From Acanthaster planci (Eukaryota > Echinodermata > Asteroidea > Valvatida > Acanthasteridae), in assembly GCF_001949145.1 (NCBI RefSeq), contig NW_019091373.1:132460-196459 (forward strand): a DNA stretch of 64,000 nucleotides, written 5' to 3'. The position numbers and the translations under genes were made by a program. The first letter of the stretch is position 1; each line of letters begins with the position of its first letter. The notes under the pieces were generated by a model. The model did not search any database, was not told the DNA's origin, and was given only the letters and a program-made list of their open reading frames with translations. This document shows, piece after piece, positions 1 through 12,460 of this stretch.

Positions 1-3000
1 TAGCAAAGTGGGCACTGTCAGCAACTTTAAGCAAACTGATCATCAGCTCCCTGATATTGGCCAGAAGTTTTCCCACAAATGTCAAGAAATCTGCGGGTGC
101 CTCTTTGAATTACATTGATACTGTAAGATCCAGTTCCCTCTTTTTTCAAACAGTAACAGAACAGAAACAAATAAGGAGTTGCCTGACATACATGTACATG
201 TACTTGTGGTAAGAAAAACATCTGTAGTTTACCTGTATATCATTCATAAAATTCTCGACCAAGTCACTCAGAAATGAAAATAAACTAAATCCTTTGATGG
301 CAATTCACATAATTTGTATCACTTGAACCAAATTAATCCAAATGTGGTTGGTGCCAAGATTCCTGAAGGCAAACATCGACCACAGACGAAAGCAATGGCT
401 ACTTACATGTAAAATGCAATGTTTCTTTCCAAACAAAGTACAGAAAATATGCGGAGCTACTTTTACTCCCCGAACAGAAACCCTCTAACTTCTACTTGTA
501 CTGGTCTACTGCACACATACATGTACAATGTACTAAACTATTCAGATGAGTTCAACGAGGCACCAGTAGCAAGTAAGTCCATTTTGCCGTACACAGGAAC
601 TGAAATACTCCAGATAGCAAAACAGAAAATGTCATGTAGTCAAGGCATGTGTATGCACATGTCTATAAGGTAAAACCTGTAACACATTCATGGGTGTGAC
701 ACAACGTTTACATCAATGAAATACCAGAACGCAGAAACTCACATACCGAGTATGAAAACAACTTAACAATCATAGATCCACAATAGATTCTTACTGTGCC
801 GTGGTGTTTCCTTTCTTGAGGCTTCCTTCCCACGCTTCAAGTTCAACCCGCCAAGTCCATAAACCAAGCGCCCGGCAAGCACAAAGGCCAAATACTACCG
901 ATTGTTAGCCAAGTCCCGCCTCACTGAAGAAGAATACAGCTCTAATCAACCCCTCTGTCAGCAGAATGACCGGCGATATCAGAGAGAAATCTAAGAATCA
1001 ATAAGCCCTTTTTTTCTTTCTCTCTTCCCCAAGAGCGGTGCATTAAGATTACCACGTAGGCTTTCTTTTCAGCTGTCAAACATCCGGTATGAAGTGTCTT
1101 TCAGTTGGTCAAAGTCTTACCCCGTATTCCTGTTTTTCAGAAGTGCGTCAGTCATGAACACCAGGAAGTGGTGACCAACTTGTGCACTTCCTTTTTGTTT
1201 CCAAAAGGAAAAAAAAAGACTGTATGGAAGATTCACTGGCGAACACCGAAAAGAGAGGAACCGGGAGTAAGAGACGTCACGTTAATCCAGTGGCCCAAGG
1301 TGAATTGGTTCAGCAGCCCGTAGACGGTCGCCATGCAAAAGAGGATATGATTATCAATTAAAATCAAAAGGGGCGAAACACTGAATGGGCTTTTGAATGC
1401 AAGCGAAAGAGTGGATGGACTCTCTTCTCTCTCTCTCGGGCACAGCAGTCACCGTGTCTGCTTGTGTACATGTGAGCAGTGTGTACACACGCAGACACCG
1501 CCGCAGTGTTTTCTTCCAATGCCAGCTGTTGTGGCCGAGTGCCACTTCTATCTCACCTTGGCAAACAAACGTGACTTGAACTTTGAGCTACACCAGACTG
1601 GCAGCGAAAAAAGCAACACTCCGCACCCAGCACTGGCTTGAGTTGTACCATCCCAGCAGTGGTTGGTTAGTGTCTGTCTCTTCTTTATGTGAATGCATGT
1701 ATATGACTTGCTGCTGAGTATAGTCATCTATATATATCCCGGATCTGAGAATATCACAGGGGCCCCAGCTGAAGGACTTGCCATATGCTGCCAATAATCA
1801 ATCAAGCTTAAAGAGCCTTACTGTTAAAAGAGCCCGGTGGTGGTACATCGACCAGCAATATCGATAACGCCACACCTTACCACACAACTGCCATCGATAT
1901 TAAATCGTACCACAATATGTAAGCCGCCGGACAAGAGATGATGTTACTGCAGAGAATATCTTCAAATAATGATGACGTTGAAAGAAAAAAAAAGAAAGAC
2001 AAGGACAGGGCAGGCTTTGTGTGACACACACCGTGCTGTGCATCAACACTGCATGGCTGTACCCTTCACACATGCGTAACTGGCTGTCTTCACGTACGTG
2101 TACTTGCTATTTCCTCTTCCCCCCAATCTGGCCCCTGCTTTCATTTTACTTCTATTCTATTGGCCGAGGGAGGCTCGACTTCAAGGAATATTGAGCAGGA
2201 ATAAGGAAGAGTGTGATGTCACAAAAGCAAAGCTCCACAAAGGAAAACCACCGACCTTGAAAGTGTAGCCTGTTTACCTGTAAACCGCCCCAAGCGAAAC
2301 AAAGGCCTTTATATGAACACAGTACAGACAAGTCTTGGTCATTTTGGGTCATGGCAAATCTGGCTTTCAGCAACTCCTACTTTTTTATACACGTACATGA
2401 GAACTTAGCCTTTTATGCACAAACTTTCAACTCAGCCATACTCAGAATATTTAAGATGCCAACTTTTATCAGAAAGCAAATGAGAAAACAGAAATAATGG
2501 CAAACAGAACAAAAAGTAAAAAAAAAGTGAAGCTCAAACAGAAAGTATACACATGCACAATGTACATGTACACACAGGAGAGTGTCCCAGTACAAATACA
2601 AAAAAGAGTGCATTGATCACAAGAGAACCACTTATTAAGCATTTTTAAAGCTACTGACTATTACTTGAAGAACAAAGATCTTTGTGGAAATGAAATAACA
2701 TCACTGAGTATTTAAAGATTGTTGCAGTATTCTATAATAGTATGCACGTATTTAACAGTGCAGTCTGTGCCCTAGAAATCTTCTTAAAATTCTTTCTAAA
2801 TAAAACCTTTGTTCGAATTTTAATAACAATAATTGCTAAAGATTAAAACATTCTCTAGTGACTGATTAAGCTGTTACACATCCCTTATTGAAAACAATTT
2901 ACCGTCTTAAAAGAAGATGGACATCCCCTCCAGGTTACCTGTGCATCAAATAAATTGTTCTACCGGTATTTACTTTTTTTTTTCTTAAAATAGCCCCCAC

Positions 3001-6000
3001 TCACTTAATTGGACAAACTCCACTTAATTAAAGGAATCTAACTATAAACCAATGATATTCATGTAATTTTAGATATGTTATCATTTAACAATTGAAATGG
3101 GCATGGACATCTACAGTGTATGTCCACAAATAATACCAATCTTGGTGACCCTATCGATAACCACCAATCAGTTACTTACTGAAAGACTACTGATGCTATT
3201 TGAAATTTGAAAAGACGAAAGGAAGGGGAGACAGATTGTCGAAGGAGTATTATGCTACTTGTGAAAACTGCAGCCTGGTTAGACTGGCAGAACGACGGGA
3301 CTGGGTTGGGGGGGAGGGGGAGAAGACCGAAGGTAACAGGAACAAAGAGCAAACCTTGAAGTGTGTGAGGAGCGACAATTGTGCACGCTCAGTTTGAATG
3401 ATCTGCAGCCACCACTGGCAACAGCTGCACACGAAACCCTGATCAAACAAGGCTCCTGGAGGCAGTTTCATGTACGTAGTTACAGCTAGCTATCTCCATA
3501 ACAGAAAATATAGACCGCCTTCCCAAATTAGACAAACCAACATGTGTAGATAAGAGCCTCTATGCAAAAGGTGCACAAAATCACTGGGTTGAAGGTACTT
3601 AATTAAGTGACTAAATGAGACGTTGGTTTTACAAAAAAAAAAGCCTGAAAGAGAATTTGCAAACCACAACTCACCACAACCAACACTAGAACAACTTTAA
3701 AAGTTTATCAGCCAAGCTCACAAATTCTGCAATTTGAGGAGAAGCCTTGCCAAATTTTAGGTTTGTTCATTGTGAGACAAAAACAATTAAGGAATTACAC
3801 AATTCAAATTGGTTAAGGGACCTATGTAAATGTACATGTACCAGTGATCAGCCTAACTTGGTAGGCTTTACTATACAGAACTTAAACCTTTGTCTTATTC
3901 AATTTTTTAATCTCAGGGTAAACATACTGTATTTAATACTACATGAACCATATGGCTTTGCTACCAGATCCAAAGTACTTCATCCTGTGCAAGTATGCCA
4001 ATGTCCTCTTATAAGCACTGCCAAGGAAACAGATGATTCCGGCAACTGAATTGTCATTAAATAAAAACACAAACGTTCTTGCAACTTATATGTACATGTC
4101 CATGTCCCACAAATACACAATATTAGTAGTGAAGCTTACAGATACACGTTCATGAGTAGATGTATTTTTCCCAATATGTTCAAGTTTGGCCATATTCTAC
4201 CGGTATTTCATGAAATCATTAAACTACCAACCTGCATCATTTGCACTTGGCTTCATTCAGGTTCTGCACTGCTTGACAGTGTACTTCCCACTGGCATTTG
4301 ACTATCTTGACTGAAAATAAGTTAAGTCCTATTCCTTAATGCAAGAGCTTCATACTTACATGTACAATGTATAATCATTTTGTGAGAAATAGCACCAGGA
4401 CTGTTTTCATAAATTAAGGTACATGTCTGTTCACTCATATTTGCATTGAACGTCAAAAGCACTAGGAATAAATATATGCACATGTACATGTAAGTCACCT
4501 ACAGCATGACACTGTAACGGATGACATTAAAAATCCTACCCTTGTTAGTTTTCTTTGATGATTAAAAATTCATTCAAACCTCATCAGTTGTTGCACACTT
4601 GTCTTTTGGATTGTGTCAAAACATGTACCGGTACATGTACATGGTACGTACACTGTACTTGTCTGCTGAGGCCTACGTCGGTAACAAACAGTACTGTGTT
4701 TAAGGGTTTTAATACGGCAATAAAAATATGTATTTTTAACCTGGCATACATTGCTAAAAGTGCAAGACAGAAGATATTCTCAGATATAAAACATACCCCT
4801 ATGTTTCTAATGTTCAAGGTTGGCTACATTTCATGTTTGAGTAGTCATGCATATCATTCAATCATTAAAATATATGTACCTATAGGCTTTGTTTACAGGA
4901 GCCTTACTTCAAAGTAACCGTGGGCCTTTCATTATTTTGACTTTCAAAACAAGTTGATTGCTTTTCTTGATGTTGGAAATGCAAACTGTACATTAACATT
5001 CGTTGAATATTGCCAGTGGTTTCGGCCAAACTTTCTTCATGATATTTTTAACATTTTGGGCAAATTTAAGGACAACAATAGTTTGAAAAGTTATCAATAA
5101 CTTTTCACCAATATGTTCATGAAATAAAGTGTTATTGAAATGACCTTAGGGGAATTCTATACATAGGGGGTCCAAAAGTGACATTTTGGTGTTTCTGTTA
5201 CACCTGACGAAAAGAATTTAACATGAAATTGATTTCAAAGTACCGGTATATTTACAAGTGCTTGTTTGGCAGGTAATTTGTATTAATTAATAACTCCCGA
5301 CAACTGAAGAATAAACTTCTAAACTTACAAAATCATACATCAGATGTGACAGGGTCACCAAAAAATCGCACCCTAGATGTACAGAATGACCCTGTTGCAA
5401 AATCCTATCGTCACGTACAATGTATGTTTTTTTTCTGTTAGTCAAATTTCTTTGCTACTTTTCTGTTTCTACATGTACCATCTCATACCAGTACAATTAT
5501 TTCCATATTTCCTCAGAGCGTAAAAATTTTTCCAAAAAAAAGGCTACTGATAACCAGTGATGCAAGTGTGTCCCAGGGTCTGTTCCAAAATGGTTGACTA
5601 CCTACCATATCCTAGTCCAACCATCAAACGTGTGAGTAACATTGGTTGGGCCACATCATCATCATTAACCATCATTTTCATTCAGACTTCCCCCAGCTGT
5701 ACTGCACATTCAATTGCCATTTTACTCGGCATTCATTCACTCTTGAGAAACAACGAAATTGAAGTGACATCTTCACCTAATATTAGTACGTGTACATGTA
5801 TCTGGGTTCAATAGTGCAACACATACTACACAAATGCCTGAACAAGAAAAGTTCATGTATTAGATTATTCTCCTTAAAATTTTTCAAGTTTTCAAAAGCA
5901 TGATTTGTGTGTGTGTGGAACAGATAAAATAAGATTTTACAGTGTTGAAGTAAAAGGGCAGAAACTGCTTATCCAACCTTTTTAAGCTCCACGTCAACTT

Positions 6001-6580
6001 TATAAACTTCAATCTCAACCTTTGTTTGAGAGAAAAAGGTAATTTGATTCATCAAAAATGTGTAAAGATAATAGACTGTACAAGGCATCTTCATTTCAAT
6101 TTCTCCACTACCTGACATGATGAAAAGTCATATGGTTGGACATTTGACCAAATGCCAATTTGTTTTCTTAAATTCCAATTTTATCTTCATAATGGTCTCA
6201 ACCGATGGAAGGTTCTCACTTCTACATGCTCTTAATGGTACATGAGCATGAACTCGTACATAAGGTAAATATACGTGGGTAAAATTAACAATTTTCTCCA
6301 AATTGTACACTGCCAGGCAGCTGGTCTATGATGACTCAAATTAATGATACGAAAAAATACCTCAGTGTTGATTATGTAGATAAGACAGCTTGGGTTGACT
6401 TATTAATTTGCTCTTTCCCTTTTGTTAGGCTGCTATCACCTAACAGGCTTTCAAAATAAGCTTGAAGAGAAATGTTTTACATTCTAGTATCTTTGAGATT
6501 TCTTTAATCATTAACCTGCACGGACATAAATTCATCTTGATAAAAAGACCACAACTCAAGGAGATTATGGATTTACTTCA
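1..6580. other. Non-coding, acatgta-rich with one repeat-poor block
   Basis: No exon with splice signals and a recognisable product is visible on either strand. Short open frames exist but have no family features. The stretch has many tacatgta/accggt motifs and poly-A runs. The block about 900-1340 lacks these motifs, is more GC-rich and looks like unique, possibly regulatory, sequence. Confidence 0.5.
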
Positions 6581-6599
6581 AGTTTTCTTGGACTTTTGT

Positions 6600-7430
6600 C
6601 CTTTCTGTAGGCATAAACCCAAATCCTTGATAAGATAGCATGCAATCATGAAGAATGGAGATGGCATTGGCAGTCATTTGCATGAGACAGAGTCAACAGC
6701 TTGGGGGTGTGGCTTAGCAAATGAGCTCAGCCAATCACAGAGCCACAGGTGTGAAAGAGAGGGAACTGAGCTGTCCTTGGGGGGGAGGGGAAACGACTGA
6801 GCACGAAATTAAGACATAAGAAATTCTTCAACCAGCCAGTTGCCTGAGGATCTTTAATGATCACATTTGCCCCGACTTAAGAATGATGAATAAATGGACA
6901 ATTTTCAGTGGTGCAGAAAACCTCTGACTCCAAGAATCTGTGTGCTTAGGCATACTCCAATTGATTTATATATATTCTCTAGAGTACCAAAAACACAAAA
7001 TATAAGAGCTGAAAGCATCTAGAAGTTAAAAGCTTTACTCAAGGAAGTATTAAAAAATCACTTTCCTACAGTATAAAGCCATTAGGAAAGGACACTTGGT
7101 AAACAGTAAGACCAACTGCTTCAACAGCTATAAACCCTGGCAGCTAAAATCTGATCACACACACAAAATTATAGATGGTCTTAAAATGACAAGCAAATAT
7201 CCTTAAATTTGGCAGGATAAAAAGGCCATTTGCGGGAGAGAACACTCCATGCAGTATGAAATTCCCCCGAGTGCGAGATGACAGAGTCTTTAGAAGAGAG
7301 TAAATATCCTTAATTTCCAAGCCCAAGCTGTCTGGTTGTAAGAGACTCTTCGCCGTCTCCCCGCACTCAGCAAACACGGGAGAAAGCATTTCGATGTCAA
7401 GACAGAAAGTGAGCAATAAAGCGGGCCCTA
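6600..7430. promoter_or_regulatory. Repeat-poor block, candidate conserved non-coding element
   Basis: This block lacks the acatgta motif that fills the flanks. It contains a perfect POU octamer atttgcat at 6676-6683 and a CCAAT-type ccaatcac near 6730. A second high-complexity part, about 7240-7430, has an open frame on the minus strand with no recognisable product. Conservation cannot be judged from one genome, so this is inference from composition and motif content. Confidence 0.35.
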
Positions 7431-8784
7431 ACACAAGTCAACAACAAAAAATAGAGAAAAAAAATCCCCTACTTGTTTCCACTCTTGACATCCTCCGAGA
7501 TTGCCAATAAAGAGGCTTCTTGGGCTGCTAGTGCTAGCCAATGATGAAGCTTGCTGTTGATGCAATCACAAATGGATGGAACTTCGCAAGATGATACACC
7601 GGTAACTAAGAATATACATGTACCGGTACAAACACCAATGATTCACATCTACTAATATGCCAAGAACAGAAAAACTTCAATGTCTGTAGTTCAGTCACCA
7701 GTAATTTTCAGTACTTTGCTGACCAGACAGGTACAGCATGCATATATCATTTATCATACCCAAACTTCTTACCATTTGACTAGACTACTATATAGAACTT
7801 AAGATTTCACCTAACAGCTTGATGCAGATAAATTCAACGTTTAATGAACAATGAGTACATGTAGATCTACTGTATGTAAATCCTTGCACTTACCAAAGTT
7901 GCTTGTCGCCAGTAAGCCAACAACACAAACAGAAGTGAAACTACATGTACATATAGTCCAGATAGTCAGAAAAGGGCCTTTCCCTGAATCAAAACTTTCC
8001 TTACAAAATCAAGCAGAGTTAGGCACATGTACAGCAACGTACAATGTACATCCAGCAGAGACAGGACATCTTGCAACTGAGTTACTCAACAGACTACATG
8101 TACATGTTGTTCACAAGAGGGTGTGTACACACATATATGCAGAAAAGGCAATAACAGGACTTGGTAAGGAATGAAAGTGTGTCTGTTACCTACTGTAGAG
8201 GCCAACACCTGCAAAGAACTGGTGACTGGTGATACCCGGCCCCCCTTCTAAATAAAACAAAACAAAATAAAACAAAGCAACACTCAGACAGCAAGGCAAG
8301 AGGAAGACGTGTCTGCAGGAAAAGATAAGGGCCACACTCGGCCTTTTCTCTGTCCATTCACTTATTTTTTTGGCCTGAAGAAGGAAGTCCAACCAGGAAA
8401 AGGATTGTCTTTCTCTGCAGAGGGAGAGAGACAGAGAGTGGAGTATGAGACTGCAGACTGGGCTTGGGAGAAGGAAATGGCAGTGCATACCACAGAACTG
8501 TGAGTGGATCCTTAGATAAGGGCAAAATGACGGACTCAGGAGAGACCAGACCAACGCTGGTCTTGATGATGTTTCTAAGAAACATGGGCCAGTGGGAGAA
8601 AAACACACGTGTCAGGCTGAGATACATGCAGATTTCAACCTCTCTTCTTTCGTTTTGGTTTTAAGATACTATCGTACTCTGTGAATTACGGCTGCACTAA
8701 TATTGTACATTAATGACAGTGAAGTACATGTAAAACTTCCAATGCTTCTCTGCTTCAACTCTTTTTTGTTGAAATTTACATACT

Positions 8785-8812
8785 TACATGTACATGTGTA
8801 CATGTACATGTA
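8785..8812. repeat. Cluster of the acatgtacatgta palindromic repeat
   Basis: Four successive acatgt words form a self-complementary tandem run. It is a clear example of a motif scattered throughout 1-33010. Confidence 0.85.
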
Positions 8813-10349
8813 CTTCTGTGCACAATGGCTCTTGAATATTGAGGAGGCAAGTGAAAACAAACTGCAGCAATACTAATGAAAAAGATACACTGTAATTTCC
8901 CTTTCAATTCTGGATTTCATTCATTAGTTAAATACATGTAAATTGGATTCGCGAACAAACTTTTCATCTCAATTCACAAAACAATGGCTTTTCACACAGC
9001 AAATTTTAAAATACAACCCAGGAATTGGCACATCCACATATAAATTATGGATTGATTTTGCACATGGTTATCTTGCAGTATAGGTACTGGTACGTGCAGG
9101 TTCTTAGAAGCAAAGATTGAACCACCTTGAGAGCTGGACCCGACCAGGATTTCCTGAAGTGAAACAGAAGTGGATGCGAGGCACCTGAGGGCTGTAAACT
9201 GTGCCACACAAATACTTCCTTTTACCACTTAAGGCTAAAGTACGGACTGGTACACAAACAGGGAGAGTGCCAGCACACAGCATGCAATGTGCGACCACAA
9301 AATGCAGACGTTGTACTACTTTACGCAAAGCATTTCAGGAAAGAAGGTATCCTTTGTTGATACATCCTTCTTTGTATTTGGAAACAGAACAATTTTCTTT
9401 TTATTTTGAGGAGCCTTGGAAACAAAGCTCATTGTTCATATGATATCTAGGTGCCCCAAATGTCATCCCGAGAAAACAACAGCTGAAAATTAAAAAGAAA
9501 TCCTAGTATTCTGCATGTTACCAGAACTGTATTAACGAACTGGCCAACTTGCACATGTGCAGTATGCAAAGGACACAATTCACAGAACCACTTAATATAT
9601 AGCGGGAAATGCAAGAACGTCAATCCGTTTTGAAAGGTGGGGGAGATATAGCCCTTATCAGAACAAATGTGAACGTGAAGTGTGAAGCCCTGAGCGGCGT
9701 GGGGTCTGGGCCCTGTGGTGTGATCTGAGACAATTTCTGGCTACTTTAGCCAGTTTTCTTAACAAATGCTTTAGCAAGGTATACATTTTCATTTAGGTTT
9801 TGGAAAAAAAATCGATTGACGCCAATGGGTACATGTATATGCACAGTGTACACGTATACATGTACATGTATACCGGCGTATGCACGTTAATTTAAACTGT
9901 AACCTGTTCATGTACATGTCTGTAAGTTGCCTCTGTGTGAATTTTTTGAAAAAGTCTGTTACAGATTTAATTTACTAGTATTTCTGACTAATTAAAATTA
10001 ATAAGGAATTAGAACAAATTATTCATGGCAACATCAATCTAATGCTTTGATCCCATGAATCGTGGGACTGGTCTTGTTATACCAGCAACTCATCACAAAG
10101 CCCCCTTGAGTAACAGCAATCCTTCTCCCCCAAAAATATCAATCATTTATTTCTGCTGAAATCAAATAAATAATTTATTTCGTCTGGAGGATTAGCGGAA
10201 TCCTTGGGAGGGTATGGTGCCACACAAAGACTTATACATGTACGCTAGTACCTTGTTTTATTAGTGTTTCAAAACCTACAACAAATGCATAATTTTTATG
10301 TATTTGTGAAAAATCTACCAGTAGGATTTTACATGTGAAAGTACATATT

Positions 10350-10506
10350 TTCAATTGCTTTTCCTCATACAATTCATGGCGTGATCGATCTATTTCATAT
10401 GCAGGTCCTCATCTTTGGAATGAAATACCTTTTAATATTTGCTCTATCCCTTCAGTCTCTGAGTTCAAAGTTGCCTTGAAAACTCACTTCTTTGTTAACT
10501 GCTATT
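10350..10506 (+). mobile_element. 3' tail of a non-LTR retrotransposon ORF2 (LINE remnant)
   Basis: A frame ending at TAA (10504-10506) reads NSWRDRSISYAGPHLWNEIP followed by an FKVALKTHFF stretch. This is the characteristic C-terminal end of reverse-transcriptase proteins of CR1/Jockey-like LINEs, usually seen as GDRSFSVAAPxLWNxLP...FKxxLKTHLF. Nothing upstream of about 10350 continues the frame as reverse transcriptase, so this is a 5'-truncated dead copy. Confidence 0.7.
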
Positions 10507-12387
10507 AAATTTCTAATCAGTAAATGTTTTATATTTTCCTGATTGTACTGTGTTACAAGCATCTCTAGAGGCAGAGAGCAACCCGTTATACATGTAAGTA
10601 TCCATAAAAATGCTTCCCCTGTCATATTTGAAAAATTTCAAGTCACACCATAACATCATTAATAAAACAATAATAAGCCACATTAGCATACCCCACATTT
10701 GCCGACATTTGGACGCAAAGTACTCAGACAAGAACACAATGGCCAATCAATCACAATCCTGAACTGTAAAGGATTAGAAACCACATGCATCTCGTACAAA
10801 AGTCTTTTCCACTTACTGCTCATAGTCTGGTCTCTCTGTTTGTTTTATTTACATGTACCATTCAGATACTTGCTGCTGATATTCTTCTCCACGTATTTCT
10901 TAATTTGTTTCCTAAGCTGTGGTTGGTAGCATATAACAATGATATCCGAGCATTCATTTTCATGCCTTCTAATATCCTACAAAGTGTTTTAAGGTGATTA
11001 AAAATAGTGAAGAAATGGAAAAAAGAAAAGTGAAAAGTTTGTATTCACCCATGTTAATCAACTTAAACTTTACCCAGGTATATTCGTACATGACGGTATG
11101 CGCTATTACCAGTAAACTTGAGCACTCCATAAGTAGGGTGACTTGTTTACCTGCTTACAGCACATCATATCAGTGGATGGGTTGTTCTATCCCTTACTGT
11201 AGGGAATTAGGGGAGAAGAAAAACCCAAGGCTGGCCACAAAAAGGCAAAGCCCTCCAGGTAGACTTGGCACTGCACAATGGCTGAATAGCCGGATTACAA
11301 GCGATACATGTAGCTACTGTATAAAGCCATCCACTAGATGATCTTCTAGCACCTCTCTAAAGAATCTGATCTTGACACTTGTTTCTAAACACTATCAATG
11401 TATGATAAAACTGTGCGTTTATTGTGAAACTGAAATTAGCCCTATATTGCATCAAGCTTGAGCGTGACTATTTCTGTACCACACTTTTGTAGATAATAAA
11501 ACTCTTTAATTGCTGTACATGAATTCCAGTCAGGGCAACAACGGGGAATATAAGCTGGCACGTAACAAAATGTAAATGTATTTATCTGCCCTGACACAAA
11601 ACAGTTCTACTTGATTTAAGAAGTACATGTACATACCCGGTATATGCAATGCATTACGGAGATTATTAAGTTATATGAGTGGCACTGGAGCAAAAAGAAA
11701 CTTGATGTAAATTCTAAGTCTTAAAAACAAACAGAAACAAAAACATCCTTACCAACCATGCTTGTTCTTGACAAAATCTGTAATGTAGAAAATGAGAAAA
11801 GAATGAAAACTTGGGCAATGGTTGTATGGACACTATGCAGCACCAGGTAGGGAGACACACTCAGTGATGACATGCATATTTTGAGACCTCGTATATCGGT
11901 ATGAGCCAAAGACTACGGCAAATAGCATATTTTTGTAAGAAGGAACCCTGTGACTTAAAGTGTGCTAAAAAAAAAAAGAGGTGCTCAACCATCACCTGAC
12001 GACAAACAATTTCACAATGTTCTGTGACGTGGCTCATACTCGCAGATGGGCCCCTTTGTTGCTGAGAGGTGTGCCTGTAAGTAGTGACCCCCACATTTGC
12101 TTTACAACAGCCCAAGGTGATCCAAGTTTTATCAGCCTATCTTTTTAAGTCTCTTGCCCAGTTCTTGAACCTTGGACATTTGGCCCACAGCTCACAGGGA
12201 CTCTGCCAATAAGCGCACACCTTTTTACCCTCCTCATAATCTGGTCTTTCGGTAATAATGCCCTGTAAATCAAGATAAGTGAAGACACAAGCCAACAACT
12301 TCAGGCATGACTTGAAGTGCACTGGGCATGGGTGGACATTGTACATGCATTCCAAATTTCAGGATAACAAAGGTCTTAAAACGTTCC

Positions 12388-12460
12388 TACATGTACATGT
12401 AGGCCTACATGTACATGTAGCTACCCTGTACCCACATACATGTACACTGTACATGCACCT
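12388..12460. repeat. Cluster of the acatgtacatgta palindromic repeat
   Basis: Successive acatgtacatgtagg, ctacatgtacatgtag and acatgtacactgtacatg words alternate, forming nested inverted repeats. Confidence 0.85.

Noticed and set aside
8186-8608. 140-codon minus-strand frame near 8.2-8.6 kb
   Set aside because: Low-complexity Leu/Ser/Phe content from purine-rich plus-strand sequence, with an equally open plus-strand frame. No recognisable domain.
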